64,000 nucleotides of DNA from Planctomycetota bacterium. GTDB taxonomy: Bacteria > Planctomycetota > B15-G4. The stretch spans positions 38,078 to 102,077 of the forward strand of contig JACKHP010000012.1 of the NCBI GenBank assembly GCA_020638905.1, given 5' to 3'. This document shows positions 1 to 8,038 of this stretch, in pieces (within the stretch, counting starts at the first letter, position 1; each line of letters opens with the position of its first letter). The translations under genes and the position numbers were made by a program. The notes under the pieces are model-generated. The model was not told where the DNA came from. It was given only the letters and a program-made list of their open reading frames with translations, and did not search any database.

Positions 1-151
1 GGGCGTCCAGGAACTGGATCTCCCAGCCGCCCCGGGCCTCGAGGTGCGAGGCCACGATGGCGGTCGAGAGCGGCTGCCAGTTCCGCGTCTTCCGGAACGC
101 GTAGTTGCGCTGGAAGACCCGGATGTACGGGTTCACGATGCTGATCTTCAT
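1..151 (-). CDS. N-terminal fragment of a probable B12-binding radical SAM protein
   Basis: The reverse strand reads ATG at 151-149 and stays open to the window edge for 50 codons, beginning MKISIVNPYIRVFQRNYAFR. The stretch that follows (W-Q-P-L-S-T-A-I-V-A, then a Gly-Gly pair and I-Q-F-L-D-A) has the rhythm of the N-terminal cobalamin-binding domain of B12-dependent radical SAM enzymes: a beta strand, a P-L-x3-A helix, then a second strand ending in L-D-A. The radical SAM cysteines would lie outside the window, so the family call rests on this pattern alone. A glycosyltransferase-like Rossmann start is the main alternative. Confidence 0.5.
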   Translation of the reverse strand, partial: MKISIVNPYIRVFQRNYAFRKTRNWQPLSTAIVASHLEARGGWEIQFLDA

Positions 152-593
152 GGATGGTCCGGACGGTTGCTGGCCATCGGGGCCCCGCGCCGGGACGACG
201 GCGAAGGGACGCACCAGGGTACCCCCGATCGGCCGGACCGCGCACCCATCTTGGGTCCGTCTGCCGCTCGCGCGGGCTCTCGGCGGCCGAGACGGGTCTC
301 GGACGGGCCGGATCCGCGCGGCGGAGGCCGCGGGGTGCGGACACGAGCCCGCGATCACTCGATCGCGCGCTCGTGTTGAACGCGAGCGCTCGGCGCGCCC
401 CCGCAGGCGCTCCCTGCGCACTCGGGCACGGAGCCGGGGACGGATGCCCCACGTGTCGCGCGGAGGTCGACGATCTGCGGGACTGCCCTTACACTCCTGG
501 CCACTCTCCTCTCGCCCGCTCTCGCGCACCCGGCCTTTCGCGCGGGGCGCAGCGGCGAACCCGACTCCCTCTCCCTCCGGAACCGTCGACACG
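152..593. other. Intergenic region between divergent genes
   Basis: This 442-bp stretch separates the start of the minus-strand radical SAM-like gene from the plus-strand secreted protein, so it should carry both promoters. A TACACT hexamer at 490-495 could be a -10 element for the secreted protein, but no convincing -35 precedes it. A 7-bp inverted repeat (GCGCTCG / CGAGCGC) lies near 369-391. Long open frames here are high-GC artefacts with arginine-rich translations. I see nothing else. Confidence 0.5.
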
Positions 594-2759
594 ATGAAAC
601 CCCAGCGCCTCTCCCTCCTGGCTGCCGGTGTCGGTCTCCTCGCCCTGCCCGCTGCGGCCCAGCTCTCGCCCTGGCAGGTCGACAGCGGTCGCGTCGCGAT
701 CCACTTCTACGACGACATCCTCGAGGACACGGGCCTGATCATCGAGGAGCTGCACACGACCGCCGAGGTCTTCGACCCGGCCACCGAGGCGATGGACGGC
801 GACCTCGTCGGCTTCCAGGTCATGGACCCGCCGTCCGACCTGATCGTGCTGCGCAACCGTGAGGACAACTTCCAGCCGTACGGCGTGGTCGGCGGCAAGC
901 TCGTGGTCGACGGCGGCTTCTACCTGTACGCCGCCGACACCGGCCTGGGCGTCGACTTCACCGGCTTCGAGGTGAGCCCGATCGAGGTGCGCAACGACGG
1001 ACCGGGCGGCGAGGCCGATCCCGACTACTTCTTCCTGCGCGAGCCGGGGTCGCCGACCGACGACTTCAAGCTCTGCTACGTGAAGATCTTCTTCAGCGAC
1101 CAGCCCGGCTACGAGCCGCCGGTCGCTCCCGACACCGGCGACCACGAGCAGACCCCCGAGCAGTTGCGCATCAAGGCCTGGGACCTGATCGTCACGCCCG
1201 ACCTGGCGGCGAAGCTCGGACGTCCCGACCTCGCGAACCGCGTCGTGGGCTACGGCAAGATCGACCTCGACATGTCGGAGTACGGCGGTCGCTACGAGCT
1301 GCCCGAGGGCCAGAACGTCTACACGCCCTACGAGCACGGTGCCCCCGGCACGTTCGAGGGTTCCGTCAAGGACGTCAAGCTGGGCCTGCTGACGAGCCTC
1401 TCGAACCTGGGCCACACCGGGACCTTCGGCTCGGGACGCACGGGCATGTCCATGTCGACCACCTCGTGCAACGTCGGTGACCTCGACGTGCCCTGGCTGG
1501 CCGCCATGCAGGAGAACCACCCCGGCATCGCCATGGGTCTCTACCGCCAGCTCGGCGGACGCTTCGAGCAGGTCGGCGTCTCGTGGATCAAGCACGGCTT
1601 CTTCGCGCTCTCGAACAGCCAGTGCACCACCTGCCAGCACCCGTCGAACGGCACGTTCCTCGGCCTGGGCTGCTCCGACACGTACGGCACGGGCAACAAC
1701 GGCGACCGCATGTGGCTCGGCCCGCGCAGCGAGTGGAACCCGTCGACCGCCAAGTGGACGTGCCTCGGCAGCTACTTCGACGGCACGCCGGCCGACTGCG
1801 TGCGCAGCGTGACGGGATCGGGCAACGGTCCGGTCAACCACCGCCTCGAGGCCTTCGACGTCGACCTGGCGAACCCGGGCGCGACGTACTACTACGAGGC
1901 CGACTACCTCGTGCGCGAAGACGCCTCGAACATGAACAACATCGGTTCGCGGATGGCGACGATCACGAGCACGGGTTCGACGTTCTCCATGAGCACGCCG
2001 GGCACGAACAACCCTCTCATCGAGGGCCCCGCGCTGCTGCGCTGGGGTGACATGCACACGTTCGGCAGCATCGACGGCGACGGCGAGATCCTGCTCGCGG
2101 CGCAGGTCGACGACCTCGGCAACGGCACCTGGCACTACAAGTACGGCCTGTTCAACTGGCGCGCCGACCGTCGCCCGGGTTCGTTCTCGGTGCCGCAGGC
2201 CGGACCGACGGCCGACTACTACTTCCACGACATCGACGACCTCCCGACGAACGACTGGGTGCCGACGACGGCCGGCAAGAACGTGACCTTCACCTTCCCC
2301 GGCGTCTTCGAGGCGGGGCACAAGGTGGCCGGTCCGCTCGAGTTCGACACGCTCTACAACTTCGAGTTCACCAGCACGCACCCGCCGGCAGTGCGCGACG
2401 CTGTGGTCGGCATCCACGACGCGGGCCAGGGCGGCGACCTGCTCGGCCTCGAGACCCTGGCGCCGTCGATCCTGACCATGGGTGCGAGCAAGCTCTCGCC
2501 CGCCGCGGGCGAGTCGATCGCGCTCGAGGTCAAGGGCGGCACGGCCGGCGCGATGATCGCGCTGCTCGAGGTGAACGGCGTCCCGCTGCCCTCGGCGATC
2601 ATCGTCACGCCCACGCCGATCCCCTTCGTCGGCGGCGAGGTCTCGATCCCGATCACCGTCGACGCCAGCGCCGCCGGCGCCAGCTTCACCTGGATCGCCG
2701 CCGACGTCGGCACGAGCGTGATCTCCCTGTCGAACGTCTCCACGCTGGCGGTGCAATAG
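594..2759 (+). CDS. Large secreted protein of unknown function
   Basis: The 721-residue product starts at ATG 594. The same frame is open far upstream, but protein-like sequence begins only here: MKPQRLSLLAAGVGLLALPA is a clear Sec signal peptide, probably cleaved after the A-A-A-Q run. The mature part is acidic and rich in Gly, Asp and aromatics, with Cys pairs around residues 340-360 (C-T-T-C) suggesting disulfides or metal binding outside the cytoplasm. No catalytic motif is recognisable. The last ~100 residues look like an all-beta module (alternating V/I/L strands, L-L-E-V-N-G-V-P-L-P) resembling the end of the metalloprotease at 31711-33492. Probably surface or periplasmic. The function is unknown. 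Confidence 0.75.
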   Translation: MKPQRLSLLAAGVGLLALPAAAQLSPWQVDSGRVAIHFYDDILEDTGLIIEELHTTAEVFDPATEAMDGDLVGFQVMDPPSDLIVLRNREDNFQPYGVVGGKLVVDGGFYLYAADTGLGVDFTGFEVSPIEVRNDGPGGEADPDYFFLREPGSPTDDFKLCYVKIFFSDQPGYEPPVAPDTGDHEQTPEQLRIKAWDLIVTPDLAAKLGRPDLANRVVGYGKIDLDMSEYGGRYELPEGQNVYTPYEHGAPGTFEGSVKDVKLGLLTSLSNLGHTGTFGSGRTGMSMSTTSCNVGDLDVPWLAAMQENHPGIAMGLYRQLGGRFEQVGVSWIKHGFFALSNSQCTTCQHPSNGTFLGLGCSDTYGTGNNGDRMWLGPRSEWNPSTAKWTCLGSYFDGTPADCVRSVTGSGNGPVNHRLEAFDVDLANPGATYYYEADYLVREDASNMNNIGSRMATITSTGSTFSMSTPGTNNPLIEGPALLRWGDMHTFGSIDGDGEILLAAQVDDLGNGTWHYKYGLFNWRADRRPGSFSVPQAGPTADYYFHDIDDLPTNDWVPTTAGKNVTFTFPGVFEAGHKVAGPLEFDTLYNFEFTSTHPPAVRDAVVGIHDAGQGGDLLGLETLAPSILTMGASKLSPAAGESIALEVKGGTAGAMIALLEVNGVPLPSAIIVTPTPIPFVGGEVSIPITVDASAAGASFTWIAADVGTSVISLSNVSTLAVQ

Positions 2760-2805
2760 GTCGGGGGGACTGCAAGGTCGGCCCAGGCGCGACGCGGCGG
2801 GCGAC

Positions 2806-2849
2806 GTGGGACTGCGGCCAGGTGGGGGAACACCTGGCCTCCGTCCCAC
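2806..2849. other. Conserved hairpin at the left end of repeat copy 1
   Basis: GTGGGAC (2806-2812) pairs with GTCCCAC (2843-2849), and GGCCAGGTG (2816-2824) pairs with CACCTGGCC (2831-2839). A 3x3 internal loop separates the stems and a 6-nt loop caps them. In copy 2 (27566-27609) all 32 paired bases are identical and the three differences all fall in the loop (GGGGAA versus AAGAAA). There is no T-run after it, so it is not a classic intrinsic terminator, though it lies about 50 bp after a stop codon. Confidence 0.8.
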
Positions 2850-3021
2850 ATCGCCCGCCGCTGCCCGCGCGGCGCTCCCTTCGCGAGATGAAAGGATGAA
2901 CGGCTTGGCGGACGCGAGCAAACCGCCGACGTGACGCGGCGCCCACGTCGCACGCGCGGCGTTTCGGGCCGCGGTGTGCGCGCCCACTGACCATCGTCAC
3001 GCAGCATCGCGCAGCTTCGGA

Positions 3022-3426
3022 CAGTCCTCGCCGCCTGCGGCGGCTGCGGAACTTGCAGCGCGCTGGGCATGTGCCTCGGGGCGCGCATTCCGGAGCGGGG
3101 GGAAGCTCAGCGCGCTGGCGCGCGGCTTCGCGGCGATTCGGAGAGCTTTGCGAGTCATCATCTCTTTCGAAGCAGGTGGTGCGCGCCGCGGGGGTGAGCC
3201 TCGTGCGTGAGCATGATCGCGAAGGCTGATGACATCGAACTGCGTGCTGGCTCTGGACGGCGCGCCGTCGTGCGTGATTCGCCGACGGCGCTGCACTCGA
3301 TACGCTGCGAGTCGGCGGGGCATGCCGGCGCTCGATCCTCGCGACTCGTGTCGAATGTGCGGACCGGAGGAGCGCAGGGGGCGATCGCCCAGCGAGTTCC
3401 GCAGGCGCCGCAGGCGCCGAGGACTG
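3022..3426. repeat. Long-range 35-nt inverted repeat inside repeat copy 1
   Basis: The arm at 3022-3056 matches the reverse complement of 3392-3426 at 32 of 35 positions. Both carry CAGTCCTCG, then CGCCTGCGGCG, then CTGCGGAACT. The arms are separated by about 335 nt, which includes the most divergent part of the element. In copy 2 the equivalent arms match at 33 of 35, because the T at 3054 has become C. The arms could pair in an RNA or mark symmetric protein-binding sites. Confidence 0.7.
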
Positions 3427-3452
3427 CTCGAGCGGGGCGGTCGCCCCCGAGC
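3426..3452. other. Conserved hairpin at the right end of repeat copy 1
   Basis: GCTCG (3426-3430) pairs with CGAGC (3448-3452), and GGGGCG (3434-3439) pairs with CGCCCC (3442-3447), with a 3-nt bulge and a 2-nt loop. The whole 27 nt is identical in copy 2 (28186-28212). Together with the hairpin at 2806-2849 it frames the element. Confidence 0.65.
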
Positions 3453-3536
3453 ACCCGGAGTGTCCGCACACACGGCGCTCCAGCACCCGAGCGATCGCGT
3501 GGAGTCGTCCCCCGCGACTCGCCGACCGCACGGTTG

Positions 3537-6500
3537 TCAGGCGCCGACGCGAGCCCCTGGTGCTTCCGCGCACGGACGATCGCCGGGCAGAGAAACGAGG
3601 CGCGCGCCGGTCAGGAAGGCCAGGCGCTCGGCCAGCTCGGGGCGCGCGGTGAAGAGCAGCACCTGGCGCTCGTCGGCCACCGCGCGCAGGAGGTCGGCCG
3701 CGACGTCGGTGCGCGGCGCGTCCCAGTTCGCGAAGGCCTCGTCGAGCAGGACGGGCAGCGGTTCGCCCGCGTCGGCGCGCTCGGCCAGCGCGAGCCGGAA
3801 GGCCAGCCGCACCTGGTCGCGCGTGGCGCGACTCAGCGCCTCGTCGACGGGACGCGCCGCGTCGTCGTCGCGTGCGCGTGCGAGCAGCCGCGGCTCGTCG
3901 CCGTCCGCGTCGACGAGCACGGCGTTCCAGCGGCCGACGGTGAGACGTTCGACCCAGCGCGACGCACGCCGCAGCACGTCGGGTTCGTGCAGCGCGCGCC
4001 AGCGCGCGTCGGCCGCGCGCAGGACCGCGGCGAGCAGCGCCCGCCGGTCGTGGGCCACGCGCACGCGCTCGAGCTCCTCGTGGAGTGCGTCCAGCTCGCC
4101 GTCGAGATCGTCGGGTCCCGGTTGCTCGGCGAGCGCGCGCTGCTCCTCGTCGAGGCGCGCCCGGCGTTCGCTGGCCGCGAGCTGACGCGCGGCGAGCTCG
4201 TCGAGGCGCACGCGCTCGCGCTCGAGCGCCAGTTCGTCGTCGCTGTCCGGAGCGGACGCGGTGTCGGCGTCGGACTCGGCACCGCCGTCGGCCTCGTCCA
4301 GGCGGTCGCGCCAGGCCGGGACCTCGGCCGACAGCGCGCGCTCGAGCGTGTCCGCCTCGCGCCGCAGCGCGTCGGCGCGCTCGGCGCGGCGAAGTCCCTC
4401 GTCGGGGTCGCCGTCGGGCGCGAGGGCGGCGAAGAGCTCGCGCAGATGCCGGCGTGCGGAGGCGGCCTCCGTGCAGGCCGCGCGCGTCGCCGCGAGCTCC
4501 TCGCGGGCCGCGGGCAACGCGCTCCGGGCGTGCTCGGCGACGCGCTCGGCGCGCTGCGCGTCGGGGAGATCGTCCGCCCACGCGGCGACGCGTCGCACGG
4601 GATCGTTGCCGGGCTCGCGTCCCAGGCGACGTGCCAGGGCGGATGCCCGTCGGACGCGGCGCGCGGCACGCAGCTCGAGGTGATGCAGGGGTGCGGCGAG
4701 CTCGTCGAGCGCCGCCAGCGCATCCTGGAGGATGCGCACGTCGGCCAGGAGTTCGGGGCCTCCGGCGGCGAGACGGGCCGGCGCCACGGGGACCTCGGCC
4801 AGCAGCGCGAACGTCGCCCGGCGCGCGTCGTGGAACGACTCGCGCGCGCGCTCGACGTCGGACAGGAGACGCGCACGCCGGGCGGCGAGCACGTCACGCC
4901 GTCCCCGGGTGCGGGCGCTCTCGCGCGCGGCGCGCAGGGCGTCCTCGGTCTCGCGCAGCGCGATCACGAGCGGCACGTCGTCGTCCAACTCCAGGCGCGC
5001 GCGAGCGTCGGCGAGACGCGCCCGGGACGCCGCGGGGGCGTGGCGTCCCGACGGACGCCGCGCGTCGCGCACCGTGAGGAGAGCCGCTCCCAGCGCGAGC
5101 GCCGCGCCGGCGGCGAACCACGGGGCGCGCTCCCCGGCGGACGCCAGCAGTCCGGCGGCGACCAGGGCGCCGCCGGCCGCCAGCGCCAACCCCGCGCCCG
5201 ACGTCGCGTCCGCGGGGCGTCCCACTCCGTCGCCGAGGCGATCGAGCGCGCGCTCCTCGAGCAGCAGGTCGAGCAGGGCGTCGCGTCGCAGCGCGAGCGC
5301 GTCCTCGTCGGCGGCCGGCGGCGCGGCGTCGTCGAGCGCCTCGCACTCGAGCGCGCGCGCTCGAGGGCGTCGCGCAGGCGCAGCAGCTCGCGCTCGGCCG
5401 CGTCGAGCCGCGCCAGCCGCGCGCCGAAGCTCGGCCAGCGGCAGCGCCGCGAGCGCGCGGCGCGCGCGTCCGTCAGGACGGCGGTCGAGCAGCAGCGCGG
5501 CGTCGCGCAGCAGGGCCGCCTCGCGTCGCGCGCAGGCCGCGCGCAGCTCGGTCGCGCGACGCTCCTCGGCCGCGACGCTGCAGCAGGTCGGACGCCACCG
5601 CGCGCAACACGTCCTCGTGCGCGAGCAGCGCGGCGCGCCACGGGTCATCGCGCGCCTCGGCCGCCAGCGCGTCGTGTCGTGCCTGGACCTCGGCCAGCCG
5701 GGCGGCCGCCGCCTCGGCTCGACCTCGCGCGTGCGGCGCTCGAGGGCCGCGCGCGGTTCGCCGGGGACAGGACGGCCGCGCGAGCGCGTCGGCCTCGACG
5801 TGCAGCGCGCGCCACTGGCGTCCGCAGGTGCGCAGCGAACGCCACGCGAGGCGACGCTCGAGGCGCGCCCGCCCCAGGCGAGCACGCTCGCCGAGGTCGG
5901 AGAGTTCGCGCGGGCGGCGGTCGCGCGCTCGTCGCGCAGCTCGAGCTGCCAGCGCAGGCGGCGCCGGGCCTCCCGCGCGCGCGCGCCGGACGCGGGCGAG
6001 CTCGTCGCGCGCAGCGCGCGCTCGCGCGGTCGTCCCACGCGATCAGGACGCCACAGCGCGCGCGCGCCTCGGCCTCGAGCGCGAGGGCCGCGTCGCGCGG
6101 CGTGCGCAGGCGCGGGTCGACGAGCCCCAGCAGCAGGCGCCGCTCGAGGTCGTCCCATGCGGCGCGGGCCAGCGGCAGCGCGTCGTCGGGCGGGGCCGCG
6201 TGCACCCCGCGGAAGAGTGCGCGCGGGACGGCGGTTGCGCACGGTGCGGGTGCGTTGCCGAGCGACGCGGCGCGTCCGTCGACGAGCCAGCGCGACCAGG
6301 GCGCGTCGGACAGGCGACGCTCGATGCGCGCGGCGCGTCCGTCGGCGAGGCGCAGGTCGAGCGCCCCGACGATGGGCGTGCCGTCCCACGGCGCGAACGG
6401 ATGGACGGCGAGCTGCGCGGGCGCGAAGCCGAACAGCGCGCTCTCGACGAACGCCGCGAGGGTCGACTTGCCGCTCTCGTTGGGGCCGCAGAAGATCACG

Positions 6501-6580
6501 AGCGACGCGTCGGCGAGGCCCTCGACGCGCAGTCCGCGCAGGGCGCCGAAGCGCTCGACGTGCAGCGCGTCGAGCCTCAT
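3537..6580 (-). CDS. YhaN/SbcC-like AAA ATPase, frame broken several times in the middle
   Basis: The start ATG at 6580 overlaps the stop of the upstream nuclease gene as ATGA. The N-terminus runs M-R-L-D-A-L-H-V-E-R-F-G and has a Walker A GPNESGKST at residues 32-40, as in YhaN and SbcC-like DNA-end ATPases. The C-terminal part (about 5350 to 3537) is a clean frame with coiled coil, a two-helix hydrophobic stretch, and the distal ATPase half ending L-L-D-E-A-F-A-N-W-D (Walker B) and L-L-F-T-A-R. Between about 5350 and 6050 the convincing heptad-rich coiled-coil reading hops between frames seven or eight times, several of them at CG-dinucleotide runs. Either the assembly is wrong there or the gene is a recent pseudogene. 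It should partner the metallophosphoesterase at 6577-7884 in DNA-end processing. Confidence 0.7.
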
Positions 6581-7884
6581 CGGCGACGTCCCGCGAGGAG
6601 CGCCGCGGCGAGTTCGTGGTCGAGGCCGGGCAGCAGGGCGCGCAGCGCGGCGCGTCGCGCGACGAGGTCGTCGCCGGCGCAGCTCGCCAGGCGCGCCGGC
6701 GCGAGGGCGTCGAGCAGGCGGTCGTCGCTCCCGAGCTCGTCGAGCAGGCGCAGCGCCAGGGCGACCGCGTCGTCGCCGCGTCGCAGCGCGTCGAGGTCGA
6801 GGGGGACGTGCAGCGACGCGTGGTGCAGCTCGCAGGAGAGCACGTCGAGGCGTTCGCGCAGGTCGTCCTCGAGTTCGGCGCGCAGCGACTCGTCGAGCTC
6901 GCCGGCCAGCGGACACGCGCCGCGCAGGACGACGCGCAGAAGACGCCCCTCGACGGGCGGGTCCGCGCCTCGGGCCGCGTCGCGCGGCCCCGGGCCGGAC
7001 GTCGCCGCGTCGTCGCAGTCGTCCGCGAGCAGTCCGGCCCAGGCCGCTGCGACGCGCTCGCCGAGCGCGCCCACGTCGCGCACCTCGTCGAGGTCGGCGA
7101 GCTCGAGCGTCTCCCAGCGCACGGGGGCGAGGGCGCGGAAGGACACCTCGGCGTGGCCGCGGCGCAGCGTCACGAGCAACGCTCCGCGCGGTCCGGGTTC
7201 GCCGTGGTGACGTCCCTGCAGGTTGCCCGGGTACCACGCGGCGGGGGCGTCGAGCACGCGCTGCCGACGATGGACGTGACCCAGCGCCCAGTAGTCGACG
7301 TCGGCGCGTCGCAGGTCGTCGCGCGTGCACGGCGCGTAGGGACGGTGCGCGTCGCCCTCGCGAGCCGCCTCGACCTGCGCGTGCAGGAGTCCCGCCACAG
7401 GCACGTCGCCAGCGGGGCGCACGATGCGCGCCGCGAGGTTCTCGACCACGCGCGGGCCGGCGTGGCCCGCGCCGACGATCTGCGCCACGAGGTCGCCGCG
7501 CGCGTCGTGCACGCCGACCACGCGCGGCTCGGCATCGTCGAGGCGCGTCACGAGCCGCTCGGGCCAGGCCACGGCGGAGTGCGCCGACGAATCGCGCGGG
7601 TCGTGGTTGCCGGTCGCGACCACGACCGAGACGCCCGCGTCGACGAGGCGCCGCAACTGCTCGGCCAGGAACGCGCCGGTGGGCAGCGCGAGGCGCTCGC
7701 CGTCGAACAGGTCGCCGGCCACCAGCAGGGCGTGCACGCGTTCGTCCAGGCAGAGGTCGACGACGCGCGCGAAGGCAGCCCGTCCGGCGCGGCGCAGGCA
7801 CGCGCGCAGGTCGGCGTCGCGGCAGCGATACGGCGTGTCGAGGTGCACGTCGGCGCAGTGGACGAACCGGAACGCTCCGCTCAT
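6577..7884 (-). CDS. YhaO/SbcD-like DNA repair metallophosphoesterase
   Basis: The 435-residue product is a calcineurin-like phosphoesterase. I chose ATG 7884 (M-S-G-A-F-R-F-V-H-C-A-D-V-H-L-D) over the longer open frame because the metal-binding core begins there. Motifs in order are DVHLD near residue 10, GDLFD near 57, GNHD near 92 and GHVH near 191, which together hold the two metal ions of the Mre11/SbcD/YhaO family. The stop overlaps the start of the YhaN-like ATPase by ATGA, the usual nuclease-then-ATPase order. The role is inferred to be processing of damaged or blocked double-strand DNA ends in the cytoplasm. The C-terminal third is family-variable. Confidence 0.88.
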   Translation of the reverse strand: MSGAFRFVHCADVHLDTPYRCRDADLRACLRRAGRAAFARVVDLCLDERVHALLVAGDLFDGERLALPTGAFLAEQLRRLVDAGVSVVVATGNHDPRDSSAHSAVAWPERLVTRLDDAEPRVVGVHDARGDLVAQIVGAGHAGPRVVENLAARIVRPAGDVPVAGLLHAQVEAAREGDAHRPYAPCTRDDLRRADVDYWALGHVHRRQRVLDAPAAWYPGNLQGRHHGEPGPRGALLVTLRRGHAEVSFRALAPVRWETLELADLDEVRDVGALGERVAAAWAGLLADDCDDAATSGPGPRDAARGADPPVEGRLLRVVLRGACPLAGELDESLRAELEDDLRERLDVLSCELHHASLHVPLDLDALRRGDDAVALALRLLDELGSDDRLLDALAPARLASCAGDDLVARRAALRALLPGLDHELAAALLAGRRR

Positions 7885-7997
7885 GGACCGATCGAAGGAT
7901 GTCCAGGTCCGGGATTCAAGCGCGAGGCCGCGCGCCGGCCGTCGCGCCCGCACGGTCGCCTGCCTCCGTCACGCCGCCGTGCGGCCGGGCGCCGGGC

Positions 7998-8006
7998 TGC
8001 TACGCT
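7998..8006 (+). promoter_or_regulatory. Possible extended -10 element for the MoxR gene
   Basis: TGCTACGCT at 7998-8006 has the TG-n extension plus a TACGCT hexamer, 32 bp before the ATG at 8039. The -35 position lacks TTGACA. It lies in the 154-bp gap between divergent genes. Seen by eye only. Confidence 0.35.
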
Positions 8007-8038
8007 GGTGCCTCCGACCGATGGAGGTGTCGAACCCG

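Larger units (their letters stand above)
2788..3530. repeat. Dispersed ~743-bp structured repeat, copy 1
   Basis: This block aligns with 27548-28291. From 2788 to 3513 I find no gap and about 60 mismatches in 726 positions (roughly 92% identity). A 1-base indel appears near 3514, and similarity ends at the GCCGACCGCA that closes both copies. It fills the whole gap between the secreted protein (stop 2759) and the convergent YhaN-like gene (stop 3537). Conservation is highest at 2829-3120 and 3301-3480 (3361-3420 is identical) and lowest at 3140-3300. In the longest minus-strand frame shared by both copies the mismatches fall on all three codon positions, which argues against a protein. It contains two hairpins and a long inverted repeat, listed separately. 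Identity as an RNA, regulatory DNA or mobile element is unknown. Confidence 0.9.

Noticed and set aside
105..593. Upstream extension of the secreted protein at 594
   Set aside because: The frame is open but the added residues are Arg-rich, and a perfect signal peptide starts at ATG 594.
2757..2850. Reading the first hairpin of the repeat as an intrinsic terminator
   Set aside because: No T-run on either strand and the hairpin belongs to a much longer conserved element; termination is possible but not shown.
3022..3426. CRISPR array in the repeat region
   Set aside because: There are only two arms and they are inverted, not direct; no regular spacing and no cas genes nearby.
2788..3530. Insertion sequence or rRNA fragment
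   Set aside because: No transposase, no target duplication found in the flanks, and no recognisable conserved rRNA segment.
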